Origin: Rutidosis leptorrhynchoides
Lineage: Eukaryota; Streptophyta; Magnoliopsida; Asterales; Asteraceae
Assembly: GCF_046630445.1 (NCBI RefSeq)
Contig: NC_092333.1
Location: forward strand, 184,476,001 to 184,540,000
Reading direction: 5' to 3'
DNA length: 64,000 bases
The translations under genes and the position numbers were made by a program. The notes under the pieces are model-generated. The model saw nothing but the letters and a program-made list of their open reading frames with translations. It ran no database searches and was not told the origin of the DNA. Of this stretch, positions 45,982-59,800 are shown one piece after another (positions within the stretch are counted from its first letter, which is position 1; every line of letters begins with the position of its first letter).

Positions 45982-46271
45982 AACACCAAACCCTAAACCC
46001 TAAACCCTAAACCCTAAACTCTAAATCGGGCTAAATTTTACTTCACAAAACATGAAAAAAAAACGTTCATATTCTTCACGAACAATATTATCTTGAATAT
46101 TATTTTTGTCGATTGTTTTCCCGCCTAAATAATAACATTCATCACGAAGTGTCTCTTCTAAATGTTCATATTTTCGTGTGATCTTGATGCCGGAAAAAAA
46201 AAATTCAAAAAAAACGAAAAAAAAATAAAAATTTGCTTCCCCCCGATTGGTTACTTCCCCATTGATCCTGC

Positions 46272-46440
<169 letters not shown>

Positions 46441-48063
46441 AGGGCTGAGATTAGATCTGGCCAGATTTGAGGTGGAGGGGTACTTTAGTCATTTTATCTT
46501 TTATGGTTCCTGATCTTTCTACGCCGTAAAATCAACACAACTCAACAATTCATTTTCCAAATACGTTTTCACTGCCACCAGTCTTCAATCTCTCTAACTT
46601 TGAAACAAAATTATTTACTCCGTGAACAATTGCCGTCACCACCACCTCCTACTCCACCACAAATTTTACAATCAGTGATTTCTCCCTTTTCTCCATCTTT
46701 ACTCGACATCGATCATCGATTCACGCTTGTGGCTGCAATAAATACGGAGTTCAGTCGCCGAAAAGTCCACCGATCTGAACGAACGATAATTGTGAACGAT
46801 TATACACCGATCGTCGGCGATTGAGAAACACTCGAATTCGTGAAATAGACTATCATATATGTGGAAGAAACCGCCAGATCAGTTGAGAACGGCCGCTATC
46901 TCAATCGGTTTGTTTTCGATGATTCTTAACTGATTGTTTCGAGTTACATCGGTAGGTTTCAATTCGTATTACTATAGATATTTTTGTGAGTTCATACTGT
47001 TAATAGTTTAGAAATTTTAATTTAACTTTGGAAGGTACTAATGGCGAAGAGGCAAGATACGTTCATTGAAATTAAGGTAGAATAATTTGTCAAAATCGTA
47101 TGATATTAATTTGTCAACCAAGACAAGAATTGGTTGATGATTAATGTATTTTAGTTTTTTATAGGGACTAAAAGAAGACTAGAATGAAGGTTAGATGTTG
47201 GTGGAATTAGAGTATTAGAAAGTGCACATGTATTTAGTTCAAGAATTTTAAGTGTTTGTATATTATTAGAGTTCAAAATGCTTGAGAAATTTGGTATGTT
47301 TAAAATAGTATGTATGTTGTCTGAAGATTTGTATAGCTAATTGCTAATTAAATAAATTTTGTAGTTCTGTTACAAACGTTATTTAAATTGTGTTGATTTT
47401 TTTAGTATGAGGTTTAAAAAGTTGTGGATGAATATTGAATGAAGTTTATTTTTCTATCCTGCATGATGTACATATTATTTTATATTCATATATATGAGTT
47501 TTGTATCTGTGATTTGTATAAGTATCAAACACATTTTGATAATTTGATTTTCTGACAACTAATTGTGCTTTTATATGTATTAAAACATAGTATTCTTTTA
47601 AACGCATATATATCTATTCAGTTTTATTCTTTTCAAATATTATTTATCATATATTGTTTATAAAAACATAATAGAATGTATGTATACTATACTAGATGTA
47701 TCTATTGTTCAACAACAATATTATTGATCGCTAAGAATATTAATATTCATGGCCAAAACTAATAATATATTTTTGCAAGAATGTTAACTTTCTGGATTAA
47801 AATTAGTAATATTCTTCGATAAGAAAACAGTTCTTAAAAAATTATATTTACTTTAGGCATAAATTAGTAATATTCTTATATAAGAATATTATTGTTTGAA
47901 AAAAATATTAATTTTCTAAGCAATCAATATTAATATTTTTCGAAATGAACAATTGCATATTTAATAAGAACACAATATTCTTTTGGAATAATAGTATTTT
48001 TTTTTTTTTTTGAACAAATATCCAACATATATTTTTTAATAACATAAGAAGTAATAACTATAA
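46441..48063. other. Intergenic or interior of the second TIR copy; no gene seen
   Basis: 46500-46950 is less AT-rich, with a short proline-containing frame (46600-46824) that does not look convincing. From 47550 the sequence is very AT-rich, with many AATATT and AGAATATT dyads. The last bases, TATAA (48059-48063), are the expected left target duplication of T4. Confidence 0.35.
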
Positions 48064-50965
48064 TGTGATGCCCCGTACAAAATCATCGTGTACGAATCAT
48101 CAACAACAGGATCATTACAAGGTTAAGTACTATATGCTGTAATTAAAGAAGTTGCATTCACGATAAAAAGGTGATGTCATAACTGACATCAAATGTTTTA
48201 CATTTCAAAAGCATGCTTCACTAAGTAGAAGCAAATAATAAGTGTATGTGACCACAATGGTCGTTACAAGTCATAGTTCAAAAGTAATAAAGTTTGAATG
48301 CAAGGTAAAGTAGTTCATGCGATGACAACTCTAAGCAGCGGGTGTCTACAGCACGACTAGAACACAGCGGAAGCTAACCTCAAGCACCTGGGAAAAACAT
48401 GCTTAAAACTTCAACACAAAGGTTGGTGAGCTATAGTTTAAGTATAACAGTATGTAAGGTAGGCCACGAGATTTCAGTGCTTCAAACAAGCGTTTCAAAT
48501 CAGTAATTCAAATCAGTATGATAAAGTATATGTATAACCGTGGGCACTCGGTAACTAACTTAACGTTTATACCCCCTGAAAGTACACTTGGCAAGTGCGT
48601 ATGTCTACGAAGTATTAAACACTCGTTAAATGCTAGCGCGACTAGCCCGAGTGGGGATGTCAAACCCTATGGATCCATATCTAAGATTCGCGTTCACGGT
48701 TCAAAAACCAATGATTAAACGTTACCGAGCTAAAGGGAATGTTTATGCCGTTGTATAACCCACACATATATAAGTTTAAGTACTCGTGCCTAGTATGTAA
48801 AACATAAAATCCGCATGTATTCTCAGTTCCCAAAATAAGTTAAAGTAAAAAGGGAATGCTATAACTCACAATGATAATGTAGTCGTAAAGTCGGTTCGGA
48901 AAAGGTGTGCAAGTAAATGGTCCGAAGTCCTCAACCTAAGTCAAATAGTACTAAGTCAGTAAATCATCTTAATAGGTTTAAAAGTATGTATTTAATGTCT
49001 TAAGGGTCATCATCATTCATCATTAAACAAAAGGCGTAAAGTAAGTTTCGTTTATGAAAGTAGTTTTCAACAAAGTCTGATTTCAGTCAGTCACCACGGC
49101 CTCTACCCTTACTGAATTAAGGTGAGACCAGTGGCCATGGCTCCGTCTATGAGTCCCTTAAGTGTGGTAAAATTTACAGAAGAAAACTCGTCTTGGTTTG
49201 ACCGTGGCGACGGTCTAAGTGCGAGTAGGTCAGAAATTTCTGCACAACGTTAAAGGACATAGTAACGATCGGAGGGCCATAAATCCTAAACCGTAACTCG
49301 GATTAAGACGAGTCCTATATGAAAAGTTATCTACTCGAAAAGATCTATCCAAAAATCATGGTTAGAACAGCCCAGGTCTACTGGTATATTCCAGAAGCAT
49401 CAGGTCAGAAAGTTTTGGACAGAAACAGTAAGTTTAAAAGGGTTCCAGTGGTCTTGGTGTTTGATGTTCATCATGGTTCTCATCCTTGATGCATATAGCT
49501 TCAAGTGTACAACTCATGGGTGTGTTTACGTCATCTTAACCAAGTCTTGACCATCATAACACTAGTGCAAGTCTAAGACATGAAGCACAACTCACTTAAG
49601 AGTTGCATGTAGTTTGATGAACCAAAGTTACATCAAAGTCTTAGATCTAACACATACATGGACTTTAAAGCTAATAACAAGTTACAAACTTGAAAGTAAA
49701 CTAACTAATCAAGATCATAAGTAGTAGAACATAGTTCTTAGTTTGATCTTGAAGATCCAAGACTCAAAAGTCTAGATCCAAAGTTATATTTAAAGAAAAC
49801 TTATTTGTGTGTTCTTGAACTTTCAAGGTTAACTTAATTTGTTCAAGAGATATGAGATCAAGACTAACTTGTAGTACTTGACCATATAAACTAACTACAT
49901 GAAATTAAAGTGCATAAAATGAAGAAGTAACTAAGTAAACATGTAATTTGTTCATGGTTGTTCATACTTTAAAGATTCAAAACAAAGTTTGATCTTTAGA
50001 AAGTAAACTTTAACGTTTACTTCATGAACTTCAAGTATGTTTTCCACAACACATGAACTTAAGTCTTTGAAACTTTAAAGGTAGAACTTAAACTAGTAAG
50101 TTTATGTTCTTAAATGCTCTTGTAAATACAAGATGAATGAAGAATCAAACTAGTAAGTTTGATCTTGTAACTAGTAAAGAACAACTAACAATTACATGTA
50201 ACAAACTAACAACAAGTAATCAAACTACAAATAACAAAAGATGATGATGATTAAGGGTGTATGGTATTTGGATTTGTATAAGAAAAAGGAGAGAAGAATG
50301 CTTCAAGTTACTTACAAAAGTTAGAGAGAAAGGAGAGAAAATTGGAAACTAGTAAGTGTGTGTTTTGAATGAGAGATTACAAAATAAAGAAGTGAATGAA
50401 AAGTGAAACAAAATTCCCCATATGCTTGAGGGAAACCGATGGTTTGCTTAGTGGGGGAGGGAGGATGGCTTTGTTCTTTGGTCACTTGCAAGTAAAGCTT
50501 CAAAAGTGTGGTTAAAATGGGTGATTACATGGGGATTACATGCAACTAGATTCCTAGTCTTTTAAACTAACTAGTTAAACATGAAACTAATACTTACAAG
50601 TCTAAGTGGACTAGTTAATCCATTTAAATGGGTAGGGTGGGCTTGTAAGCCCAAAGTCATAAGTCTATTAACTTAAAACAAGCCCAAGTTCCAATAATAA
50701 CAAGTTAAGCCCAACAAAGCCCAAGTAACTAACTAATAACCATAGTTAATCAAAATGATTAATAAAACTTAATCATGAATGCAAATAATATCTAAAAATA
50801 TTATTCGTGAAGTTTCGTGTGTCACAAAGACGTTTCGGGCACTTAAAAGTCAAGTACAGGCAATCAAGGCAACATGTAAACGTAATAACATGCATTCGTT
50901 TAATCACACGTATTAATAATAATAATTATTAATAAATACGTGTTGGAAAATCCAGGGTCGTTACA
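48064..50965 (-). repeat. T4 3' LTR
   Basis: 2,902 bases. On the minus strand it begins TGTAACGACCCTGG and ends GGGGCATCACA. It has the conserved module at 48388-48869. No clear TATA box. Confidence 0.88.
48388..48869 (-). other. Conserved LTR intron-like module, T4 LTR
   Basis: Minus strand: A GTGAGTTATAG (48869-48859) pairs with A' CTATAGCTCAC (48436-48426) with one G.T. B (48825-48813) pairs weakly with B' (48402-48389, two mismatches). Acceptor CAG at 48390-48388, CTTCCGCTG at 48373-48365. The internal hairpin CACTCG/CGAGTG (plus-strand 48620-48625 and 48648-48653) encloses GCTAG/CTAGC. Confidence 0.55.
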
Positions 50966-51002
50966 TTACCCACTTGTTAAAGAAAATTTCGTCCCGAAAT
51001 TT
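50966..51002 (-). other. T4 polypurine tract and 3' hairpin
   Basis: The plus strand shows AAATTTCGTCCCGAAATTT at 50984-51002, then the complement of a TTAACAAGTGGGTAA tract next to the LTR. Confidence 0.75.
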
Positions 51003-53334
51003 AAGCTGAGGTAGATGGAGGAGTCGGGAAAAGGTGAGGATACTTCCGCATCATTTGATCCTCTCGCTCCCAAGTAAACTCAGGTCCTCGTTTGGCATTC
51101 CATCATACTCGTATAATCGGAATCTTGTTGCATTTCAAAGTTTTGATCTCACGATCCATAATTTCAACAGGTTCCTCCACAAAGTAGAGTTTGTCGTCTA
51201 TCGTAAGTTCCTCAAGTGGTATGATAAGTTCAGGTGCAGCAAGACACTTCTTCAAGTTTGACACATGGAAGGTAGAATGAACTGAGCTCAATTGTGCTGG
51301 TAAGTCTAAACGGTAAGCAACGGTTTCAACACGTTCCAAGATCTCAAAAGGACCAATGTATCGTGGGTTTAACTTCCCACGTTTTCCAAAACGGATCACA
51401 CCTTTCCAAGGTGCAACCTTTAACATTGCAAGGTCGCCGACGTTGAATTCAAAGTCCTTACGTTTAAGATCGGCATAACTCTTCTGACGATCACAGGCAG
51501 TCTTAAGTCTAGCTTGAATCTGAGCAATCTTCTCCGTGGTTTCGTGGACTACCTCGGGTCCGGTGATTTGCTTTTCGCCTACTTCGGCCCAACAAATAGG
51601 AGATCGGCACTTGCGGCCATACAACGCTTCGAAAGGTGCAGCATTAATGCTAGAGTGATAACTGTTGTTGTACGAGAATTCGGCGAGTGGCAAATGCCTT
51701 TCCCAGGCCTTTCCGAAATCAATGACACGTGCACATAGCATGTCTTCCAAGGTCTGAATCGTTTGCTCACTTTGCCCGTCAGTCTGTGGATGATACGCAG
51801 TACTCATGTCGAGACGAGTTCCCATGGCTTCTTGCAAAGAACGCCAAAATCTAGAGGCAAAACGGGGATCGCGATCGGAGATGATCGATAAAGGTACACC
51901 ATGACGAGATACAACCTCCTTAATGTATAATTGAGCAAGTCTTTCCATTGTATCAGTTTCCTTCATCGCTAGAAAGTGTGCAGATTTGGTGAGGCGGTCA
52001 ACAATAACCTAGATGGTATCGTATCCGCCCACCATCTTTGGTAGCTTGGTGATGAAGTCCATTGTTATCCTTTCCCACTTCCATTGTGGGATTTCCAGTT
52101 GTTGAAGTAAACCAGAAGGTCTCTGATGCTCGGCTTTAACCTTCGAGCAAGTCAAACACTTACCAACATAAGTCGCAACGTCCTTCTTAAGATTCGGCCA
52201 CCAATACTGTTCTTTAAGGTCATGGTACATTTTGCCTGCTCCAGGGTGAATCGAATATCTCGATTTATGTGCTTCATCAAGTATGAGGTTCCGTAGATCT
52301 CCATAATAAGGTACCCAAATTCTTCCGGCATAACATCGGAGTCCAGACTCCCTAACCTCGAATCGAGAGACAAGTATGTTCAAATGTTCATGGGATATGT
52401 TCTCCTCCTTGAGAGCCTCATCTTGGGCTACTCTGATCTGGCTGTTGAGGTTCGAATGGATGGTGATGTTCAGAGCCCTAACACGAAGAGGTGCCATCCT
52501 CTCCTTTCGGCTTAAAGCGTCAGCTACAACATTGGCCTTGCCAGGGTGATAACGGAGTTCACAATCGTAGTCATTGAGCGTCTCGATCCATCGACGCTAT
52601 CTCATATTCAGTTGCTTCTGATCAAAGATGTGCTGGAGACTCTTGTGATCGGTGAAAATAGTGCTCTTAGTTCCATACAAATAATGTCTCCACAATTTAA
52701 GCGCAAACACAACGGCTCCAAGTTCAAGATCATGTGTAGTGTAGTTCCGCTCGTGAATCTTCAATTGGCGGGAGGCATAGGCAATAACCTTTGATCGTTG
52801 CATCAGTACACAACCAAAACCACTCTTCGAAGCATCGCAATAAACAACAAAGTCGTCACTGCCCTCAGGAAGTGATAGGATAGGTGCGGTGGTTAACTTC
52901 TTCTTCAAAGTTTGGAACGCTGATTCGTGTGCGGGTTCCCAAATGAACTTCTTGCCCTTGTGTGTCAGTGCGGTCAAAGGACGCGCAATCAGAGAAAATC
53001 CTTCAATGAACCTTCGATAGTAACCGGCGAGACCTAGGAATTGGCGAATATGCGTTGGAGTAGTGGGGGTCTCCCACTTGCTGATGGCTTCAATCTTGGC
53101 GGGGTCAACTTTGATACCCTGGTCACTTACAACATGACCCAAAAATTGTACTTCCTTCAACCAAAATTCACACTTGGAGAATTTGGCGTAAAGTTGCTCT
53201 TGTCTTAAGAGTTCAAGCACTAATCGGAGGTGTTGCTCATGTTCTTCTTCGCCCTTTGAGTAGATGAGGATATCATCTATGAAGACGATAACAAACTTAT
53301 CCAAGTACGGCTTGCAGACACGATTCATGAGGTC
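51001..53334 (-). pseudogene. T4 pol: RT C-terminal half, RNase H, integrase, chromodomain-like end
   Basis: One uninterrupted minus frame from the A2 junction to the stop at 51001-51003, broken only by TAG 52597-52599 (Gln in T1), TAG 52009-52011 (Trp in T1) and TGA 51103-51105 (Arg in T1 and T2). All three are C-to-T/G-to-A type and there is no frameshift. RT has [10 protein letters not shown] near 53280; RNase H has V-Y-C-D-A-S and F-T-D-H-K-S; integrase has I-S-D-R-D-P-R-F near 51890; the tail has V-E-I-M-D-R-E-I. A2 cuts the frame just upstream of the RT catalytic box. Confidence 0.92.
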
Positions 53335-53803
53335 TGATAATGCTAAAAACGAACATATATTTCATAGCATTATTCCTCAAGAAAGACAAGCTTTTAGTTG
53401 CAATTGTTCTATTTACAAGTGATATTCGTTTAAATAATAAAAGGTGAAGACAAAAGACAGATTCTACGAATTGAAGACGCAAACAACCAAAAAGCTCAAA
53501 AGTACAAAAGACAATCAAAGAGGTTCCAATTATTGATAAGAAACGTCTCAAAATTACAAGAGTACAAGATTCAAAACGCAAAGTACAAAATATAAAATTG
53601 TACGCAAGGACGTTCGAAAATCCGGAACCGGGACCAGAGTCAACTCTCAACGCTCGACGCAACGGACTAAAAATTACAAGTCAACTATGCACATAAATAT
53701 AATATAATATTTAAATAATTCTTATAATTATTTAATATATTATATTTATTTATAAAACCGTCGGTAAACAAAGAGCCAAACTTGTGTGAGCTGTAAAAGC
53801 AAA

Positions 53804-53852
53804 CTCCGCGACTCGCGGAGTTTGAAGGCCAAAAGGGCCGCGAGTCGTGGAG
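53804..53852. repeat. CTCCGCGA-C-TCGCGGAG palindrome pair upstream of the A2 TATA box
   Basis: A perfect dyad with one central base at 53804-53820 and a degenerate relative CCGCGAGTCGTGGAG at 53838-53852. Further copies lie at about 55808-55824 and 55840-55855 in the leader and at 63972-63988. Confidence 0.9.
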
Positions 53853-53872
53853 CCCCAAACTCTGAAAATCCC

Positions 53873-53879
53873 TATAAAA
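53873..53879 (+). promoter_or_regulatory. TATA box of A2 5' LTR
   Basis: CCCTATAAAAGC, 21 bases after the palindrome pair. Confidence 0.7.
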
Positions 53880-55334
53880 GCAAACAAATTCTGATCGCAA
53901 AAATCATCTTTTTTTTTCCTTCTTCTCTCAATATATACGTAATATATATTTATAATTTATATTTTAATTTTAATTTTAATTTTAATTCTAATAATAAGGG
54001 TATGTTAGCGAATATTGTAAGGGTGTAAGTCGAAATTCTGTCCGTGTAACGCTACGCTATTTTTAATCATTGTAAGTTATGTTCAACCTTTTTAATTTAA
54101 TGTCTCGTAGCTAAGTAATTATTATGCTTATTTAATCCGAAGTAATCATGATGTTGGGCTAATTACTAAAATTGGGTAATTGGGCTTTGTACCATAATTG
54201 GGGTTTGGATAAAAGAACGACACTTGTGGAAATTAGACTATGGGCTATTAATGGGTTTTATATTAACTAAACAATACCTTGTTAATTTAATATACAAACT
54301 TATAATTCGACGTATTTATATATAACCACATATGCTTGACTGGGTACGGTGGGCGGGATATCTATAAATACCAATAATTATTCATTTTACCGGATACGGA
54401 ACTAGATTAATAGTTAATAGACTTGTTGAAACAGGGGTGAATTACATTCAAGGGTAATTGGTGTAATTGTTAACAAAGTAGTAAAACCTTGGTTTACACG
54501 CAGTCGATAACCTGGTGTATTCATTAAACAAAGTATTAAAACCTTGTTACGATTCGAATCCCCAATTAGTTGGAATATTTGACTTCGGGAATAAGAATAA
54601 TTTGACGAAGGCTTTCTCTCTTTATATTTATGACTGATGGACTATTATGGACAAATCCGTATGGACATATTAAATAATCCAGGACAAAGGACAATTAACC
54701 CATGGGCATAAAACTAAAATCAACACGTCAAACATCATGATTACGGAAGTTTAAATAAGCATAATTCTTTTATTTCATATTTAATTTCCTTTATTTTATA
54801 TTTAATTGCACTTCTAATTATCGCATTTTTATTGTTATTGTATTTAATTGCACTTTTAATTATCGTACTTTTTAATTATCGCAAGTTTATTTTATCGCAA
54901 TTTTATTATTCGTAATTTCATTATTGTTATTTACTTTACGCTTTAATTTAAGTCTTGTATTTATATTTATTATTTTACATTTGGTTTTAACTGCGACTAA
55001 AGTTTTAAAATCGACAAACCGGTCATTAAACGGTAAAAACCCCCCCCTTTATAATAATAATATTACTTATATATATATTTATATTTTTATAAAAGTAAAC
55101 TAATATAGCGTTAAGCTTTGTTTAAAAAGATTCCCTGTGGAACGAACCGGACTTACTAAAAACCACACTACTGTACGATTAGGTACACTGCCTATAAGTG
55201 TTGTAGCAAGGTTTAAGTATATCCATTCAATAAATAAATAAATATCTTGTGTAAAATTGTATCGTATTTAATAGTATTTCCTGTAAAAATATAAGCTATT
55301 TTATATACTACTCTGCTAAAACATCAAGTATTTT

Positions 55335-55352
55335 TGGCGCCGCTGCCGGGGA
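55335..55352 (+). other. A2 primer-binding site (tRNA-Asp type)
   Basis: TGGCGCCGCTGCCGGGGA. It fits the Athila tRNA-Asp PBS with one mismatch. Confidence 0.8.
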
Positions 55353-56870
55353 ATCACTTAAAAGCCGGAAGCGCAACGCTAATATAAAAAAAAAAATATT
55401 TAGTTTACTTTTATTAAAATCCGTTTTTATAAAAATACGTTTTTAAATATTCGAAAATATAAAAAAAAAATATAAGTATTTTTAAGATTTTGTTAAATAT
55501 TTAAGTTTTATAAAGTTTCTTTATTTTTATTTTATAAAAATATAAGTTTTATTTAAATATTTTATTTTTATTTAAAACATAAAAATCAAAAACCGAAAAA
55601 AATTTTTTTATATAAATCTAGTTTTAAGATTTTTATTTATAAAATTGTAACATATTTTTATTTCTATTCTAGTTTTTAAAATATAAAAAGTTTTATTTAA
55701 ATTATATAAATATTTTAATTATATTAAAAACATAAAAATAAAAAATATATATAAATAAAATTACGTCGAAAACTGAAACGAAACTGCCTGTAATCTGAAT
55801 TTTCGAACCCCGCGACTCGCGGAGTTTGTTGCCTCGACTACCGCAACTCGCGGAGCTATTCTGACACCGACAGAAACCCTAAACTGCATTTATTACGGGT
55901 AATTAATTATTATAATTATTATTAACCCTAATTATTATTATTATTATTATTATAATTAGTTTTATTTTAAGTTATTTAATTTATATTTTAGTTAAATTAG
56001 TTTAATTAAATTGTAAAATTAATAGTTTTATTAAATAAATAATATAAAAATAATATTTTTATAAAATTGTACTTTTTACAACTTTTTGAATATTTTTATA
56101 TTTTGTCCCTTTTCAATCGTTTTAACGTAATATTTGTATTTTTAGCTCATATTTAGTTTTAAACTTAGTTTTTGCCATAGTTATTTTTACTTCTAGATTT
56201 TTAGACTTTGCCATAAAATCCCTTAAATGCTTTTTCTTTAGACTAAGATTTAAGTGCTTTAGAATTTTGCGACGCCTTTTTAAGTTTTAGTTTCTTTTTA
56301 AGTTATTTCCATTTGGGATATAGTTTTTCCTGTAAGCTTTAATATTTTTAGACGACTTTTACCTATGTATCAATTATCATTCCAATTAGTAATCTCAATT
56401 TACGATTATAATTTTAAGTTAGTTGTAGTAATAAGGTTAGGTTAGTCAAGTGTTTTTAAGTTTTATAAGTTTCTTTTATTTTTCCGTCGCCTTTTATCTT
56501 TCTTTCTTATTTTTCTTTTTCGATCTTTTTCCGACGAACTCTTTTTCTTTCTTATTTCTCGCTATTCTAGTTTTAGGACATAGATTTTTATTCTACTTCT
56601 TATCTAAATTTCTTAAAATTACGAAAATTTATTTTAAGTGATTAAATTAATAGACATCAAAATTTTCTGGTTCGTAGTAATAGTTGGATTTGTACGTGGA
56701 CCGGGTTATTGGAGCCAAACAGTCCTCAATTATATTGAGACCAAACGAATCCTGCCCCTCTGCTGCATCTTTTGGCTATTTGAAACGTGGGCAAAATCAG
56801 AAAAGTCTATTGATTGGATAACTTATTATAATTTTTCTTTCCTTTTAAAAACTAATAGGATATTCAGTGA
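55353..56870 (+). other. A2 untranslated leader
   Basis: About 1.5 kb, very AT-rich, no gene. It contains two CGCGACTCGCGGAG-like sites (about 55808-55855). A 93-codon frame (56638-56919) overlaps the gag start in another frame; not supported as a gene. CTAATAGGATATTCAG just before the gag ATG resembles a 3' splice site. Confidence 0.5.
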
Positions 56871-59800
56871 ATGCACCGAGCAAGACGTTCACCACCTTTT
56901 GTACGTTCACCACCTGTAACTAGATCAAGACATTTAGCAAATATTACTGACGTTGATTTTTCTTTAGAATCGTCATCCAGTCGACCAAGTACTCCAGTTC
57001 AAATTTCCGATAATCCATTTTTTGAACCCGACCTCACAATTGAGAATCCGGAGAATATTCAGGAACGATTCGTAGATCCTGAACCACTAAACTTTCCTCC
57101 GGAACCACCAATCATTCAAACAGAGATTGTTGAGGAACGAACCATTAAATCAGAATCCTCTAGTGATTCCGATTCAAAAAATTCAATTATGGAGAATCTG
57201 GAACCTTTAAGTATGGAAGACCGAATGAGAGCTAAACGTACTGGCCAAGGTCACGCAATTACTCATCCAGACATTAATGCGCCAGATTATGAAATCAAAG
57301 GAAAAATTCTACACATGGTGACTAATCAATGCCAATTTAGTGGTGCACCGAAGGAAGATCCAAATGAACATTTACGTACCTTTAATAGGATCTGCACACT
57401 ATTTAAAATCCGAGAAGTGGAGGATGAACAGATATATCTCATGTTATTTCCCTGGACTTTAAAGGGAGAAGCCAAAGATTGGTTGGAATCGTTACCTGAA
57501 GGGGCGATTGATACATGGGATGTTTTAGTTGAAAAATTTCTTAAACAATTCTTTCCTGCATCTAAAGCCGTAAGACTTCAAGCAGAAATTGTTACGTTTA
57601 CACAGAAGCCAAATGAAACTCTATATGAGGCGTGGACAAGATATGGAAAGTTATTAAGAGGATGTCCGCAACATGGTTTAGACACCTGTCAAATAGTACA
57701 AATATTCTACCAAGGATGCGACATCACTACAAGGAAAGACATAGATATAGCAGCTGGTGGTTCTATTTTGAAGAAAACCGAAACTGATGCTTACAAAATT
57801 ATTGATAACACTGCTTCCCACTCACATGAGTGGCACCAAGAAAAAGATATCGTTAGATCATCTAAAGCAGCTAGAGCCGATACTAGCCATGACTTAGATT
57901 CCATTTCCGCAAAGATAGATGTTGTGGAGAGACGAATGGAAAAGATGACTAAAGATATTCACTCAATAAGAATTAGTTGTGAGCAGTGTGGAGGACCACA
58001 TTTGACAAAATATTGTCTCAGTATTGAATTAACAATGGAACAAAGAGAGTATATTTCAAACATAAACCAAAGGCCTGGAAATAATTATCAGAATAATTAT
58101 CAACCGCCAAGACCGATTTACAATCAAAACCAGAATTATAACCGAAATATTCCATACAACAACCAACAAGGTCCTAGCAATCAACAAGTATCCAATAATA
58201 CTTACAATCAGCAAAGACCTAATTTTCAAAATAAACCACCACAACAAATCGATGATAAAAAGCCAAATTTAGAAGATATGATGACGAAGCTAGTTGAAAC
58301 TCAAACGCATTTTTTCACATCTCAAAAACAAACCAATGAACAAAATGCTCAAGCATTTAGAAATCAACAAGCTTCTATTCAAAATCTGGAACAAGAAGTA
58401 AGTAACCTAGCAAGGTTAATAGGTGAAAGAAAACCGGGAAGTCTACCTAGTGATACAAATGCTAACCCCCGGAATGAAACAGCTAAAGCTATTACCACAA
58501 GAAGTGGTACAACACTTAAACCACCCGAAATACCTGTAACTTCTGATGAAGCTATTCCTACTCCACAAGAACCACAACCTGATCAAGATAAGGAAAAAGA
58601 ACCGGTAGTTGAAAAGGTTAATGAAGATAACACAGTTAAGGATAAACCTTATGTTAAACCATACCAACCACCACTTCCTTACCCGAGTAAAATGAAGAAA
58701 GAGAAACTTGAAGCCGAGCAATCCAAATTCTTGGATATGTTTAAACAGATAAATGTAAATCTTCCTTTCATTGATGTGATTTCAGGAATGCCTAGATATG
58801 CTAAATTCTTGAAAGATCTAATCTCAAATAGAAAGAAAATGGAAGAACTCTCAGCTGTTACCATGAATGCTAATTGTTCAGCAGTGCTGTTAAATAAGAT
58901 ACCAGAAAAACTATCTGATCCAGGAAGTTTCACAATTCCATGTTTTCTGGGTAGTCTTAGTTCAATAGAAGCATTGGCAGAATTGAAACCAACCAGAATA
59001 AGCATACAACTAGCCGATAGATCAATAAAATATCCTAGAGGGATAATGGAGAACATGCTAGTTAAAGTTGGTACTTTAGTATTTCCAGTAGATTTTGTTG
59101 TTTTGGACATGGAAGAAGATTCTCAAGTTCCTCTCATATTAGGAAGACCATTCTTAAACACGGCTAAAGCAATGATAGATGTGTTCGGTAAGAAATTGAC
59201 CCTAAGTATAGAGGACGAGAGTGTTACCTTTTCAGTTGATAGAGCAATGTAACAACCACAATCTGCAGATGATACATGTTATTATATTCAAACTATAGAT
59301 GCACATGCAGAATTATTAGAAGAATTTCCAGAATTACAAGGAACAGGAGAATGTTCTTTAGGAAAAGGTAATGAACCAATTGATGAAGCTGAAATGTTAG
59401 CTACACTTATAGCTAATGGATATGAACCAACAACAGAAGAAATTCAAATGCTAAAAGAAGAAGACAGATATCGATATAAATCATCGATAGAAGAACCTCC
59501 GAAATTAGAGTTAAAGCCACTTCCAAACCATTTGGAATACGCTTATTTACATGGTGAATCTGAATTACCTGTAATAATATCGTCTTCTCTTACTGAAAAT
59601 GAGAAATCACAACTCATTTCTGTGTTGAAAGCTCATAAACCAGCCATTGCATGGAAGATTCATGATATTAAAGGAATAAGTCCTTCGTATTGCACACATA
59701 AAATCCTTATGGAAGAAGGTCATAAAACATATGTGCAACACCAACGAAGACTAAATCCTAATATGCAAGATGTAGTTAAGAAAGAGATTATTAAACTGCT

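Larger units (their letters stand above)
48064..53334 (-). mobile_element. T4: chromovirus (probably Tekay) element, minus strand, interrupted by A2
   Basis: The 3' LTR (48064-50965), PPT with hairpin, and pol from its C terminus back to RT are present. The A2 LTR begins at 53335 in the middle of RT, so the RT N terminus, protease, gag and 5' LTR of T4 must lie right of the window. Confidence 0.92.
53335..55326 (+). repeat. A2 5' LTR
   Basis: Begins TGATAATGC inside the T4 RT and ends AACATCA nine bases before the PBS, so TGAT...ATCA termini. It carries the palindrome CTCCGCGACTCGCGGAG (53804-53820), a related inverted copy (53838-53852), TATAAAA (53873-53879), an AT-rich leader, and GTGGAACGAACC near 55140. 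Confidence 0.88.

Noticed and set aside
45478..46025. Interstitial telomere from chromosome fusion
   Set aside because: The repeats are degenerate and are mirrored as arms of a foldback element, which explains them better.
56638..56919. 93-codon ORF overlapping the A2 gag start
   Set aside because: Different frame, no domain; at best an upstream ORF, without evidence.
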